Below, piece by piece: positions 1 to 7,577 of a stretch of DNA of 35,235 nucleotides (position 1 is its first letter; each line of letters starts with the position of its first letter). The notes under the pieces are model-generated. The model was not told the origin of the DNA. It saw only the letters and a program-made list of their open reading frames with translations, and ran no database searches. A program made the position numbers and the translations under genes. Location of the stretch: the NCBI GenBank assembly GCA_017469525.1, contig JAFUGG010000046.1, positions 1 to 35,235 on the forward strand, written 5' to 3'. The DNA comes from Bacteroidaceae bacterium (GTDB lineage Bacteria > Bacteroidota > Bacteroidia > Bacteroidales > Bacteroidaceae).

Positions 1-291
1 ATTCTTCACCTTCTCAGCCGTCACGTAGTCATCACGCATCTTTATTTCCTGATAGTGCTTGACAACGGATGCCCTGATTTTCTCCAATTCACGGTTCACG
101 TCACGGGCTGCGATAGTCTTACCCTTGGCATGACCGCCTTTTGCTTCCCAGATACTTGGGTCACACGACAGTTTGCTGCTGAACTGCGCCATTGTTCCGT
201 CCACTGTGATACGTCCCATGATAGGGTTCGTACCGTCCTTCTTCAACTTCTCCTTCTTGAGGTAGAAGATCACTGAAAATGTACTTCTCAT
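1..291 (-). CDS. Tyrosine recombinase (integrase), N-terminal part, cut by window edge
   Basis: Reading leftward from an ATG at 289-291, the frame stays open for 97 codons to the window edge, so the gene is partial (3' end missing). The protein starts MRSTFSVIFYLKKEKLKKDG and continues with a basic beta-rich stretch (GRITVDGT, KLSCDPSIWEAKGG) and a helical part (AARDVNRELEKIRASVVKHY). This is the arm-type DNA-binding domain plus the start of the core-binding domain of the integrases of Bacteroidota conjugative and mobilizable elements. The catalytic domain (R-HxxR-Y) would lie outside the window and cannot be checked. A -7-like box lies 45 bases upstream. The gene suggests an integrated element extending to the left. 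Confidence 0.85.
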   Translation of the reverse strand, partial: MRSTFSVIFYLKKEKLKKDGTNPIMGRITVDGTMAQFSSKLSCDPSIWEAKGGHAKGKTIAARDVNRELEKIRASVVKHYQEIKMRDDYVTAEKVKN

Positions 292-335
292 TGCTCTAAT
301 TTCTTTAATTGTTCAACGTTCTAAATTTTGCGTTG

Positions 336-343
336 CAAAATTA
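336..343 (-). promoter_or_regulatory. Putative promoter -7 box of the integrase gene
   Basis: On the minus strand the sequence reads TAATTTTG, matching TAnnTTTG, about 45 bases upstream of the integrase ATG. No TTTG -33 box is seen at the ideal spacing. The box overlaps a small palindrome (TTTTGC/GCAAAA, 327-340). Confidence 0.4.
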
Positions 344-646
344 GTCAATTTGAAGTCTTGTTGTTCCTCGCAAATCGCAGACGAATAATGAAGAACTCCC
401 GAAAAGAGTTAAAATTTCACATCTGTCAGATTCTCAGCGGATTTCCGTGTCGAACGTTACCGTTTTTCCTCGATTTGCCACTTTCCAGAAATGGGGTACG
501 ATTAAGAGACCCAACTTGTTCTATTATGTGTACATGTCGTACCTGTATCAGTACCCATCCGCTTCCCAGCGTCTTTCTAACTGACTGATTCTCAATTCAA
601 ATTCCCCATCTTTCCATTTTTCGTTCTCTTATTATGTTTCCCCGTA
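344..646. other. Non-coding stretch, no gene seen
   Basis: Between the integrase promoter region and the tandem repeat array I see no convincing reading frame. The open frame at 328-588 has no recognisable composition or start context. The stretch is AT-rich. It could hold an integrase-proximal attachment or arm-binding region, but no direct repeat shows this. Confidence 0.4.
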
Positions 647-718
647 GGAAACGTTTTGTTTCTCATGTGGAAACGTTTTGTTTCTCGTGTGGAAACTTTT
701 TGTTTCTCGTGTGGGAAC
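647..718 (+). repeat. 22-bp tandem repeat, three copies plus a partial fourth
   Basis: Copies start at 647, 669 and 691, with a decayed fourth from 713. Each copy contains GAAAC-N5-GTTTC, a small inverted repeat, followed by TCRTGTG. The array ends about 36 bases upstream of the -33 box of the DUF6078 gene, where operators often sit. It could be a binding-site array, or recombinase arm sites given the adjacent integrase, or a dispersed genomic repeat. Confidence 0.8.
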
Positions 719-753
719 AAAATGCGAAACAGGAGAGAATTTCCGACGATATG

Positions 754-785
754 TTTGCAGTAGTCAGAAAGAATGTGTAACTTTG
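754..785 (+). promoter_or_regulatory. Bacteroidota-type promoter for the DUF6078 gene
   Basis: TTTG (754-757) is followed after 20 bases by TAACTTTG (778-785), matching the TTTG-N19-21-TAnnTTTG consensus. Transcription should start near 790. This rules out an in-frame start at 773 and supports ATG 803 or 809. Confidence 0.75.
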
Positions 786-802
786 TGCGACAAAACATTA
801 TA

Positions 803-1267
803 ATGCACATGGAAGACCAAGTCAGAACAATCGAAAACAGAGAAGAGCTTTTCCGCGAGAAGGCAGGAAAATATGCTGTCTGTCACAGCAATGAGTGCCC
901 GCTCAGGGAACATTGCCTGCACAGTTTCCTGAAGGACTATGTCCCCGAGGAGTACCCTGTTGCCACCTGCATCAATCTCAGGAACCCCAAGATGCAGAAG
1001 GCCGACTGCCCGAGCTACATGAGCAGCGAGCCCGTGCGCATGCCTCTCGGCCTCAAGGCGATGTACTACGACATGCCCAAACATCTGGAGCAGTCCATCA
1101 AGAACCATCTCATCAATCTCTTCAATCGCAAACGCTATTATCAGTTTCACAGCGGCTATCAGCCCATCCCGCCAGCCGAGGAACAGGTCATCCGCCGTGT
1201 CCTCGTCGAGTTTGGCTGGACGCAGGAGCCTGCCTTCGATGGCTATGTAGAAGAGTACCTGTGGTGA
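803..1267 (+). CDS. DUF6078-family protein
   Basis: A 154-residue cytosolic protein of unknown function. It has the order of conserved features I associate with DUF6078 in Bacteroidales: an N-terminal Cys cluster (CHSNECPLREHCL, then a Cys in VATCINL and one in ADCPSYM), a middle LGLKAMYYDMP segment, a helix with HLINLFNRKRYYQFHSG, and a C-terminal PPAEEQVIRRVLVEFGW...FDGYVEEYLW. The Cys spacing suggests metal or Fe-S binding, which is inference. The start is ATG 803 (ATG 809 also possible), because the frame's earlier start at 773 lies upstream of the expected transcription start. The gene stands alone between the repeat array and tRNA-Pro. Confidence 0.8.
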   Translation: MHMEDQVRTIENREELFREKAGKYAVCHSNECPLREHCLHSFLKDYVPEEYPVATCINLRNPKMQKADCPSYMSSEPVRMPLGLKAMYYDMPKHLEQSIKNHLINLFNRKRYYQFHSGYQPIPPAEEQVIRRVLVEFGWTQEPAFDGYVEEYLW

Positions 1268-1311
1268 GGTTCTGGCGGACGGCTCGGCGATGGTGCGTGT
1301 TGACATAAAAA

Positions 1312-1341
1312 GAGCCTGCTCCCGGGCTGTGGGGCAGGCTC
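1312..1341 (-). terminator. Intrinsic terminator downstream of tRNA-Pro
   Basis: GAGCCTGC (1312-1319) pairs with GCAGGCTC (1334-1341). Read leftward the hairpin is followed by TTTTATG, so it should end the tRNA transcript. It lies 16 bases past the tRNA 3' end. Confidence 0.7.
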
Positions 1342-1357
1342 ATGCGGAATAAAAAAG

Positions 1358-1430
1358 TCGGGGTGACCCGACTCGAACGGGCGACCACCTGGTCCCAAAC
1401 CAGGTGCGCTACCAACTGCGCTACACCCCG
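1358..1430 (-). tRNA. tRNA-Pro (anticodon UGG)
   Basis: On the minus strand a 73-base cloverleaf can be drawn. The acceptor stem is CGGGGTG/CACCCCG, the D stem is GCGC/GCGC, the anticodon arm is CCTGG-TTTGGGA-CCAGG with anticodon TGG, the T arm is GCCCG-TTCGAGT-CGGGT, and the discriminator is A. The CCA end is not encoded. tRNA 3' ends are common integration sites, and an integrase gene lies about 1.1 kb away facing the same direction, but no duplicated tRNA 3' end is visible in the window. Confidence 0.95.
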
Positions 1431-1462
1431 ATGCTTTCGTCGCTTTGTCGCGAAAAGCGGTG

Positions 1463-1470
1463 CAAAGGTA
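1463..1470 (-). promoter_or_regulatory. Putative -7 box for tRNA-Pro
   Basis: The minus strand reads TACCTTTG, a good TAnnTTTG match, 33 bases upstream of the mature tRNA 5' end. The -33 region is not convincing. Confidence 0.5.
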
Positions 1471-1476
1471 CGACAA

Positions 1477-1510
1477 AAAGTGAAAAGTGACAAGTGAAAA
1501 GTGAAAAAAT
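1477..1510. repeat. Short simple repeat (AAAAGTGA units)
   Basis: Four imperfect units of AAAAGTGA/CAAGTGA lie between tRNA-Pro and serC. They resemble in style the other 7-10 base simple repeats in intergenic gaps of this window. Confidence 0.7.
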
Positions 1511-1564
1511 TTTCTTTAGAATTCATATTTCTTTATTCTTTATGCTTCTTTCCTCTTTTTTTTG

Positions 1565-1572
1565 TATCTTTG
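1565..1572 (+). promoter_or_regulatory. Putative -7 box of the serC operon
   Basis: TATCTTTG matches TAnnTTTG and lies 50 bases before the serC ATG, giving a leader of about 40 bases. The -33 box is weak. Confidence 0.55.
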
Positions 1573-1621
1573 TAGCGCAATTAATAAGTAAAAAGAACCC
1601 TAATATAAAAATTTAAGTGCA

Positions 1622-2689
1622 ATGAAAAAGTACAACTTCAATGCCGGTCCCTCTATTCTTCCCAAGGAAGTGATGGAGGCTACCGCGGCTGCCTGTCTCG
1701 AGTTCGAGGGCAGCGGCCTCTCTTTGATGGAGACAAGTCATCGTGCCAAGAACTTCCAGCCTGTAGTCGACGAGGCTGTCGCTCTGTTCAAGGAGCTGCT
1801 CAGCATCCCTGAAGGCTACGCAGTCATCTTCCTTGGTGGCGGCGCAAGTCTCGAGTTCTGCATGGTGCCCTACAACTTCCTCGAGAAGAAGGCAGCCTAT
1901 CTCAACACAGGCGTCTGGGCAACAAAGGCCGAGAAGGAAGCAAAGCTTTTCGGTGAGGTAGTGGAAGTGGCATCAAGTGCCGACAAGAACTTCACCTACA
2001 TTCCAAAGAACTTCACCATCCCCACGGATGCCGACTATTTCCACATCACAAGCAACAACACCATCTACGGTACAGAAATCCTCAAGGACCTGGACAGCCC
2101 TGTGCCCATGATTGCTGACATGAGTAGCGACATCTTCTCTCGTCCCGTCGACGTCAGCAAGTATGGCATGATTTACGGTGGTGCTCAGAAGAACCTCAGC
2201 ATGGCAGGCGTCACCTTCTGCATCATCAAGGAAGACCTGCTGGGCAAGGTGAGCCGTCCCATCCCCACAATGCTCGACTACCGCACACATATCAAGAAAG
2301 GCAGCATGTTCAACACACCTCCCACAGTGCCCATCTATTGCGCCCTGCAGAACCTCAAGTGGATTAAGAAGCAAGGCGGCGTAGAGGCAATGGAGAAGCT
2401 GGCTAAGCAGCGTGCTGAAATCGTTTATAGCGAAATCGACCGCAACAAGCTCTTCGTCGGCACAGCTCAGGAGGACAGCCGCTCACGCATGAACATCACC
2501 TTCGTTCTGAAGCCTGAGTATCAGGAGCTGCAGGACGAGTTCATGGCCTTCGCCACAAGCAAGGGCATGGTCGGCGTGAAGGGACATCGCGATGTAGGCG
2601 GCTTCCGTGCAAGCTGCTACAATGCCATGACCATCGAAGGCTGCGAAGCTCTCGTGGCTTGCATGAAGGAATTTGAGGCAAAGCATTAG
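1622..2689 (+). CDS. serC: Phosphoserine aminotransferase SerC
   Basis: A 355-residue class V PLP aminotransferase. It interconverts 3-phosphohydroxypyruvate plus glutamate and O-phosphoserine plus 2-oxoglutarate, the second step of serine synthesis; some homologues also act in pyridoxal phosphate synthesis. The sequence shows the N-terminal [12 protein letters not shown], the phosphate-binding LGGGASLEF near residue 72, an [11 protein letters not shown] segment, and the PLP lysine K190 in [11 protein letters not shown]. The C-terminus carries [16 protein letters not shown]. Length is normal for the family. It is followed after 30 bases by serA, so the two probably form one transcript with the DUF1015 gene. 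Confidence 0.97.
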   Translation: MKKYNFNAGPSILPKEVMEATAAACLEFEGSGLSLMETSHRAKNFQPVVDEAVALFKELLSIPEGYAVIFLGGGASLEFCMVPYNFLEKKAAYLNTGVWATKAEKEAKLFGEVVEVASSADKNFTYIPKNFTIPTDADYFHITSNNTIYGTEILKDLDSPVPMIADMSSDIFSRPVDVSKYGMIYGGAQKNLSMAGVTFCIIKEDLLGKVSRPIPTMLDYRTHIKKGSMFNTPPTVPIYCALQNLKWIKKQGGVEAMEKLAKQRAEIVYSEIDRNKLFVGTAQEDSRSRMNITFVLKPEYQELQDEFMAFATSKGMVGVKGHRDVGGFRASCYNAMTIEGCEALVACMKEFEAKH

Positions 2690-2719
2690 TTCATAGTTCA
2701 TAATTCATAGTTCATAGTT
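2690..2719. repeat. Short TTCATAG/TTCATAA repeat between serC and serA
   Basis: The 30-base gap consists almost wholly of four imperfect TTCATAGT-type units, ending directly at the serA ATG. It is another member of the simple repeats that fill small gaps in this window. Confidence 0.7.
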
Positions 2720-3637
2720 ATGAAAGTACTTGTTGCAACAGAGAAGCCATTCAGTAAGGTTGCTGTAGATGGCATTAAGGCAGTAACGGATGCTGCTGGA
2801 TATGAACTCGTATTACTCGAGAAATACACAGAGAAAAGCCAGTTGCTCGATGCAGTGAAAGATGTCGATGCCATGATTATCCGCTCGGATAAGGTGGACG
2901 CCGAGGTGCTGGACGCTGCCAAGCAACTGAAGATAGTCGTCCGTGCCGGTGCAGGTTACGACAACATCGACCTGGCAGCCGCTACGGCTCACAACGTTGT
3001 TGCCATGAACACGCCCGGTCAGAACGCCAACAGCGTGGCTGAGCTTGTCTTCGGTCTGCTCGTCTTTGGCGTCCGCAACTTCTTCAACGGCACCAGCGGC
3101 ACAGAACTGAAGGGCAAGAAGCTCGGCATCCTGGCCTTCGGCAACGTAGGCCGCAACGTGGCTCGCATTGCAAAAGGCTTCGGCATGGACATTGCCGCTT
3201 ATGATGCTTACTGCCCAGCAGAAGCCATCGAGGCTGCTGGCGTGAAGGCTGCTAAGAGTCAGGACGAGCTCTTCGAGACGTGCGACATCGTGTCGCTTCA
3301 CATTCCCGCTACGCCCGAGACGAAGCAGAGCATCAACTACGACCTCGTAGGCAAGCTCAAGAAGGGCGGCATCCTCGTTAACACAGCCCGCAAGGAAGTC
3401 ATCGACGAAGCCGGTCTCATCAAGCTCATGGAGGAGCGTCAGGACCTGAAGTACCTGACAGACATCAAGCCCGACGCAGATGCAGAGTTCGCCAAGTTTG
3501 AAGGCCGCTACTTCGCTACGCCGAAGAAGATGGGTGCGCAGACAGCTGAAGCCAACGTCAACGCCGGCATCGCTGCCGCCAACCAGATAGTCGGCTTCCT
3601 CCGCGACGGGATAACGAAGTTCCAAGTTAACAAGTAA
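2720..3637 (+). CDS. serA: D-3-phosphoglycerate dehydrogenase, short form without ACT domain
   Basis: A 305-residue NAD-dependent 2-hydroxyacid dehydrogenase that oxidises 3-phosphoglycerate to 3-phosphohydroxypyruvate, the first step of serine synthesis. Visible motifs are VVRAGAGYDNID (residues 73-84), a Rossmann loop LAFGNVGRN (138-146) and catalytic Arg224 in NTARKEVID. At the position of the usual catalytic His (TPHxGAxT) this protein has TPKKMGAQT, so Lys269 replaces His. The regulatory ASB/ACT domains of longer SerA proteins are absent; the protein ends soon after the substrate domain. From memory, short type III enzymes such as that of Entamoeba histolytica share both traits. It sits between serC and a DUF1015 gene, one base before the latter's ATG. 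Confidence 0.93.
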   Translation: MKVLVATEKPFSKVAVDGIKAVTDAAGYELVLLEKYTEKSQLLDAVKDVDAMIIRSDKVDAEVLDAAKQLKIVVRAGAGYDNIDLAAATAHNVVAMNTPGQNANSVAELVFGLLVFGVRNFFNGTSGTELKGKKLGILAFGNVGRNVARIAKGFGMDIAAYDAYCPAEAIEAAGVKAAKSQDELFETCDIVSLHIPATPETKQSINYDLVGKLKKGGILVNTARKEVIDEAGLIKLMEERQDLKYLTDIKPDADAEFAKFEGRYFATPKKMGAQTAEANVNAGIAAANQIVGFLRDGITKFQVNK

Positions 3638-3638
3638 T

Positions 3639-4886
3639 ATGGCAACAATAAAGCCTTTTAAGGGAATAAGACCCCCTCGTGAGCTTGTCGAGCAAGTAGA
3701 GAGCCGTCCTTACGATGTCCTTGACTCAGAGGAGGCTCGTGCTGAGGCTGGCGACAACGAGAAGTCGCTCTATCACATCATCAAGCCCGAGATCGACTTC
3801 CCCGTCGGTACAAGCGAGTACGACCCTCGCGTCTATGAGAAGGCCGCCGAGAACTTCCAGAAGTTCCAGGACAAGGGCTGGCTCAAGCAAGACAGCGAGG
3901 AGATGTACTATATCTATGCACAGACAATGAACAATAAGACCCAGTTCGGTCTCGTTGTGGCTGCGGCAGTTGAGGACTACATGAACGGCGTCATCAAGAA
4001 GCACGAGCTGACGCGCCGCGATAAGGAAGAGGACCGCATGAAGCACGTTCGCGTCAACAACGCGAACCTCGAGCCTGTCTTCTTCGCTTATCCCGACAAT
4101 GCCGTGCTCGATGCACTCGTGAGCCGCATCGCAGCAACAACGCCCGAGTACGACTTCATTGCGCCCATCGACGGCTTCCGCCATCAGCTCTGGCTGGTCA
4201 AGGACGCAGAAGACATCCGCACCATCACCGAGACCTTCGCCGCTATACCTTATTTATATATAGCAGACGGACACCATCGTAGTGCTGCGGCTGCGCTCGT
4301 AGGTGCTGAGAAGGCAAAGCAGAACCCGAATCATCGTGGCGACGAGGAGTACAACTACTTCATGGCAGTCTGCTTCCCCGCAAGTCAGCTCACTATTCTC
4401 GACTACAACCGCGTCGTCAAGGACCTCAACGGCATGAGCGACGAGCAGTTCCTCGAGAAGCTTTCCAAGAACTTTGTCGTAACAAAGAAAGGTGCTGAGC
4501 CCTATCGCCCTGCACAGCTCCATGAGTTCAGCCTCTATCTTGGAGGCACTTGGTACAGCCTCTTGCTGAAGGAAGGTCTTTGCGACGAGAGCGACCCCAT
4601 CGGCAGTCTCGACGTCAGCATCAGCAGCAACCTCATCTTGGACGAACTGCTTGGCATCAAGGACTTGCGCAGCGACAAGCGCATCGACTTCGTTGGCGGC
4701 TTGCGTGGCTTGGGCGAACTGAAGCGTCGCGTGGATAGTGGCGAGATGAAGATGGCCTTGGCCCTCTATCCCGTCAGCATGAATCAAATCATGAACATCG
4801 CCGACAGCGGCAACATCATGCCGCCCAAGGCAACATGGTTCGAGCCAAAGCTGAGGTCAGGGCTGGTGATACATAAACTCTCATAA
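3639..4886 (+). CDS. DUF1015-family protein, possible phosphoserine/serine-related enzyme
   Basis: A 415-residue soluble protein of the DUF1015 family (COG4198). Recognisable parts are the N-terminal IKPFKGIRPP and RPYDVLDSEEAR (residues 4-34), a KKHELTRRDKEEDR motif (120-133) and YIADGHHRSAAAA (207-219). The DGHHR motif at 210-214 resembles the active-site signature of ParB/Srx-fold kinases such as SerK, which phosphorylate free serine. The family has no firmly assigned function that I know of. The gene follows serA by one base and serC-serA are upstream, which supports a role in serine or phosphoserine metabolism. No serB is present in the window. Function is inference; family assignment is confident. 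Confidence 0.85.
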   Translation: MATIKPFKGIRPPRELVEQVESRPYDVLDSEEARAEAGDNEKSLYHIIKPEIDFPVGTSEYDPRVYEKAAENFQKFQDKGWLKQDSEEMYYIYAQTMNNKTQFGLVVAAAVEDYMNGVIKKHELTRRDKEEDRMKHVRVNNANLEPVFFAYPDNAVLDALVSRIAATTPEYDFIAPIDGFRHQLWLVKDAEDIRTITETFAAIPYLYIADGHHRSAAAALVGAEKAKQNPNHRGDEEYNYFMAVCFPASQLTILDYNRVVKDLNGMSDEQFLEKLSKNFVVTKKGAEPYRPAQLHEFSLYLGGTWYSLLLKEGLCDESDPIGSLDVSISSNLILDELLGIKDLRSDKRIDFVGGLRGLGELKRRVDSGEMKMALALYPVSMNQIMNIADSGNIMPPKATWFEPKLRSGLVIHKLS

Positions 4887-4987
4887 CCATTGGCCATTGA
4901 CCATTGACCATTGACCATTCGGCTACGCCCGAAGAAGCAGCGGCCAAGAATAATGGTCAATGTTCAATGTTCAATGTTCAATGTTCA
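4887..4987. repeat. Inverted clusters of CCATTGA/TCAATGT simple repeats
   Basis: Four CCATTGACC-like units (4887-4918) are followed by an unrelated spacer and then by ATGGTCAATG plus several TTCAATG units (4953-4987). The two clusters are reverse complements and could fold into a long hairpin. The right cluster supplies extra ATG codons just before the next gene and so blurs its start. Confidence 0.8.
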
Positions 4988-5571
4988 ACGACCTTTACAA
5001 AACCATAACAGCCAAAAGCGAGGGCACTTACACTGAACTCAGGAGTAAGTTCCTCGCTTTTGCGCATCCTGTCAGCACGGTTGAGGAGGCGATGGCGCTC
5101 GTGGAGCAGTACCAGAAGAAGTACTACGATGCCCGTCACGTCTGCTGGGCCTATATGATTGGGGCAGACAGAGAGACGTTCCGCTCCAACGACAACGGCG
5201 AGCCGAGCGGCACGGCAGGCAAGCCCATCCTTGGACAAATCAACTCCAACGAACTGACCAACATCATCATCCTTGTCGTGCGTTACTTTGGTGGCGTGAA
5301 GCTCGGCACAAGCGGACTCATCGTTGCCTATCGCACGGCAGCCGCTGAAGCCATCGCCAACGCTACTATCGAGGAGCAACAAGTCGAGGCGGAGTATGAC
5401 TTCACCTTCGAATATCCATTGATGAATGCCGTGATGAAAGTTGTCCGCGACATGGAAGCCCGTGTCCTCTCGCAAACCTACGACATGGACGTGCAGATGC
5501 GCGTCAGCATTCGCCAAGGTCGCCTCGAAGAACTCAAGACGCGCCTCAAGAAGGCCATCGAGCCTTATTGA
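4981..5571 (+). CDS. YigZ/IMPACT-family protein (UPF0029)
   Basis: A 196-residue cytosolic protein. The N-terminal IMPACT domain contains the family signature: SKFLAFAHPV near residue 20, DARHVCWAYMIG, DNGEPSGTAGKPIL and NIIILVVRYFGGVKLGTSGL, followed by a short C-terminal ferredoxin-like part ending RLKKAIEPY. Members are linked to translation-related regulation, but the bacterial role is not settled. An in-frame ATG at 4960 exists, but its seven extra codons (MFNVQCS) come from the simple repeat, so ATG 4981 is preferred. It probably starts a separate short transcription unit or reads through from DUF1015. Confidence 0.88.
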   Translation: MFNDLYKTITAKSEGTYTELRSKFLAFAHPVSTVEEAMALVEQYQKKYYDARHVCWAYMIGADRETFRSNDNGEPSGTAGKPILGQINSNELTNIIILVVRYFGGVKLGTSGLIVAYRTAAAEAIANATIEEQQVEAEYDFTFEYPLMNAVMKVVRDMEARVLSQTYDMDVQMRVSIRQGRLEELKTRLKKAIEPY

Positions 5572-5592
5572 TTTTTTTATTAGAGGCTACTA

Positions 5593-5748
5593 ATGGCTAT
5601 CGTGCTAGTTCTGGTTTATCCTGATTGGGTTAAATCAGCAAAAGAGATTGGCTTCAGTCTTTCTTACCACCAAGCTGTGAATGGCGTTGCGAATGCTGAT
5701 AAGTTCAGAAAGGGCATGAAAAAAGCCGTCCGAGGAGGGACGGCCTAA
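5593..5748 (+). CDS. Possible 51-codon small ORF of unknown function
   Basis: ATG 5593 opens a frame ending at TAA 5746-5748. The peptide starts MAIVLVLVYPDWVKSAKEI and ends KKAVRGGTA. The last codons lie inside the hairpin at 5725-5744. No promoter box is seen and I do not recognise the peptide. It may be chance, or a decayed fragment. The 5572-5887 gap otherwise holds only two terminator-like hairpins. Confidence 0.2.
   Translation: MAIVLVLVYPDWVKSAKEIGFSLSYHQAVNGVANADKFRKGMKKAVRGGTA
5725..5744 (-). terminator. Intrinsic terminator of the lipoprotein/SHOCT operon
   Basis: GCCGTCC (5725-5731) pairs with GGACGGC (5738-5744). Read leftward it is followed by six T residues, the classical form. 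It is about 145 bases beyond the lipoprotein stop and may be a backup to the hairpin at 5788-5834. Confidence 0.7.
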
Positions 5749-5787
5749 AATACCTATAATTAATATAAGAAAGTAGAGACGAAAAAG

Positions 5788-5834
5788 AGATTCGGGAAGA
5801 TGCGCTGGTGATTCAGCATCGGCCTCCCGAATCT
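5788..5834. terminator. Bidirectional terminator-like hairpin
   Basis: AGATTCGGGA (5788-5797) pairs with TCCCGAATCT (5825-5834), with extra inner pairing GATGC/GCATC. It is followed by TATTTT on the plus strand and by CTTTTTC on the minus strand, so it can serve both converging units. Confidence 0.7.
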
Positions 5835-5887
5835 TATTTTAATTAGTGGGCCGTGTGCTTGTCACAATGATCTTTAAGTTAACCGTC

Positions 5888-6580
5888 TTACTGCTTTTCA
5901 AATACGAGTGTTCCGAAAGATTCTGATTTCTCAGTTATCGTTCCAGCCTTCTCGTCAAATTTCAATTTCTGCTCGCCGAAAACTTCATACTTTATTGTCA
6001 CGTTTCTGCCTGAACGTTTCCAAGTGAATTCAGAGGGACTACCACCCTGAATAGTAAAGAATCCTGTCTTGTCCGACTTGAAAACATAGGTGTCATGAGT
6101 TCTATTACAGAAGAATGTACCGACGATAGCATCGGAGACTTCTTTAGATGCTTTTTCTGTAGGCTTCTCTATAAGCTCTTCTAACTTGGTTGCTTCTTCA
6201 TTGATGATAGTTTCTTTATTGGTGCCAATAAGATTCAATGAAGCATATGGTATTCCATGTATCGAAGTACCCTTGAGATATGCACGTACTATAATCTTGT
6301 TTACTCCAGGGAAATCGGTCTCACCCTTTTTGATGAAGTAGTCGTGTATAAGTTCAAGACTGTCCTTCGGAATCGCTTGGTCTATCTCAATGTTATACAC
6401 AAGGTTTTGTCCTGGAGAGATATGACCATTGGCAGAAACTTGTGGTTCCTCTGTGTTTAGAAGTATGTACACTGGCAGATTATTTGATTCAAAATCATCC
6501 TCTACCACTTCAGGTTGTGCTACTTTTTTTCCGCACGCCACAAAAAGAAATGCAGCAAAGACATAAATCAATAGTTTCAT
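5888..6580 (-). CDS. Lipoprotein of unknown function
   Basis: A 230-residue protein with a lipoprotein signal peptide (MKLLIYVFAAFLFVACGKK; lipobox FVAC, Cys16), so it should be exported and lipid-anchored. The middle has EIDQAIPKDSLELIHDYFIKKGE and later IIVRAYLKGT. The C-terminal 80 residues (from about VGTFFCNRTHDTYVF) look like a small beta-barrel of eight or so strands that reads as a lipocalin-like or META-like fold. I cannot name a family. It follows the SHOCT gene by three bases, so both are cotranscribed and may act together at the envelope. Confidence 0.8.
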   Translation of the reverse strand: MKLLIYVFAAFLFVACGKKVAQPEVVEDDFESNNLPVYILLNTEEPQVSANGHISPGQNLVYNIEIDQAIPKDSLELIHDYFIKKGETDFPGVNKIIVRAYLKGTSIHGIPYASLNLIGTNKETIINEEATKLEELIEKPTEKASKEVSDAIVGTFFCNRTHDTYVFKSDKTGFFTIQGGSPSEFTWKRSGRNVTIKYEVFGEQKLKFDEKAGTITEKSESFGTLVFEKQ

Positions 6581-6583
6581 AGT

Positions 6584-7540
6584 TTATAAGTTTAGAAGTT
6601 TTGATTTCTGGGCATCGAACTCTGCTTCGGTTAATATACCTTTTGCTTTCAAATCAGCAAGTTTGGCTAACTCATCTGCAACGGAACTGCTTGACTGCTG
6701 TGGTATGTTTGCTGTTTTAGTGTTCTCACTTCTGTCGATTTCATCAATCACTATGGATGTTAAGTCCTTTATCTCTGTCGCGATTCTAAGTGCTCTTTCC
6801 ACTTTGTAGTAATCAGCATCAGAAGGCTTTATGGGCATCATATTCAAGAACAATATCTCGAAACTGGGTTCCGATATGTCGCGTAGAACAAACTTTACGG
6901 ATACTTTCCCTATCTTCTCGCCGATTGTAGAACTTCCAGACAGACCACCAACTACAGCACCTGCGCCGCCCATTAAAGCGCCACCCACAAGTGTTCCGCC
7001 TATTGTGCGCATCGTGGACTTCTCGGAAATCATTTTCCCGTCTGTTACCACTGCTACGGAAAGTAAATCTGCATAGGCTATAACTTTATGGGTAGGTGAC
7101 TTGTCGTCAAAATTGAAAAGAAGCAACTTCTTGCGCTTATCGTCAATGGCTACCATTCCATTTCCATCGTAGACAGAATTTGTGATAAAGAAGTCGTCAA
7201 TTGTATATTCCTTAACATCTTTGGCATCCGTCTTGATAAAAAGCATTTTGCTCGCGTCCTTGCTCGGCAGAGCGTGCCACTTCCCCGAACATGTTATTTG
7301 CTCATTCAAATCATATATGCTGTTGTTCCTTGCCCTTGTGTAATCTTCATAGGTACTTTTTGCTTCATTATTTTCAATGCTTTCTCCACCGAACATCAGA
7401 ACAGCAAGAGTAATTAAGAGTACAATGGCACAGATTACAAACAAGTCAAAGAAAAACATCGCCTTGGTTGCCAGAACCAACAAGCAACTAACTGCTCCAA
7501 TAAGGAATGACCATAAGATAATCTTCTTCAGTATCTTCAT
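6584..7540 (-). CDS. Membrane protein with C-terminal SHOCT domain
   Basis: A 318-residue protein with two N-terminal membrane helices (about residues 8-26 and 29-50). A soluble domain follows with a Gly-rich stretch (GGTLVGGALMGGAGAVVGG) around residues 183-201, of the glycine-zipper kind, after a strand-rich part with LLLFNFDD. Residues 288-318 (ADELAKLADLKAKGILTEAE and following) form a SHOCT domain, a short helical hairpin often found in phage- or stress-linked proteins. The polar segment TKTANIPQQSSSS links the parts. It is the first gene of a two-gene operon with the lipoprotein gene. Function is unknown. Confidence 0.82.
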   Translation of the reverse strand: MKILKKIILWSFLIGAVSCLLVLATKAMFFFDLFVICAIVLLITLAVLMFGGESIENNEAKSTYEDYTRARNNSIYDLNEQITCSGKWHALPSKDASKMLFIKTDAKDVKEYTIDDFFITNSVYDGNGMVAIDDKRKKLLLFNFDDKSPTHKVIAYADLLSVAVVTDGKMISEKSTMRTIGGTLVGGALMGGAGAVVGGLSGSSTIGEKIGKVSVKFVLRDISEPSFEILFLNMMPIKPSDADYYKVERALRIATEIKDLTSIVIDEIDRSENTKTANIPQQSSSSVADELAKLADLKAKGILTEAEFDAQKSKLLNL

Positions 7541-7577
7541 ATATATGAATTTTTGTTCAATCTATAATAATGCAAGA

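Noticed and set aside
647..718. CRISPR array
   Set aside because: The repeats are directly adjacent without spacers, and no cas genes are present.
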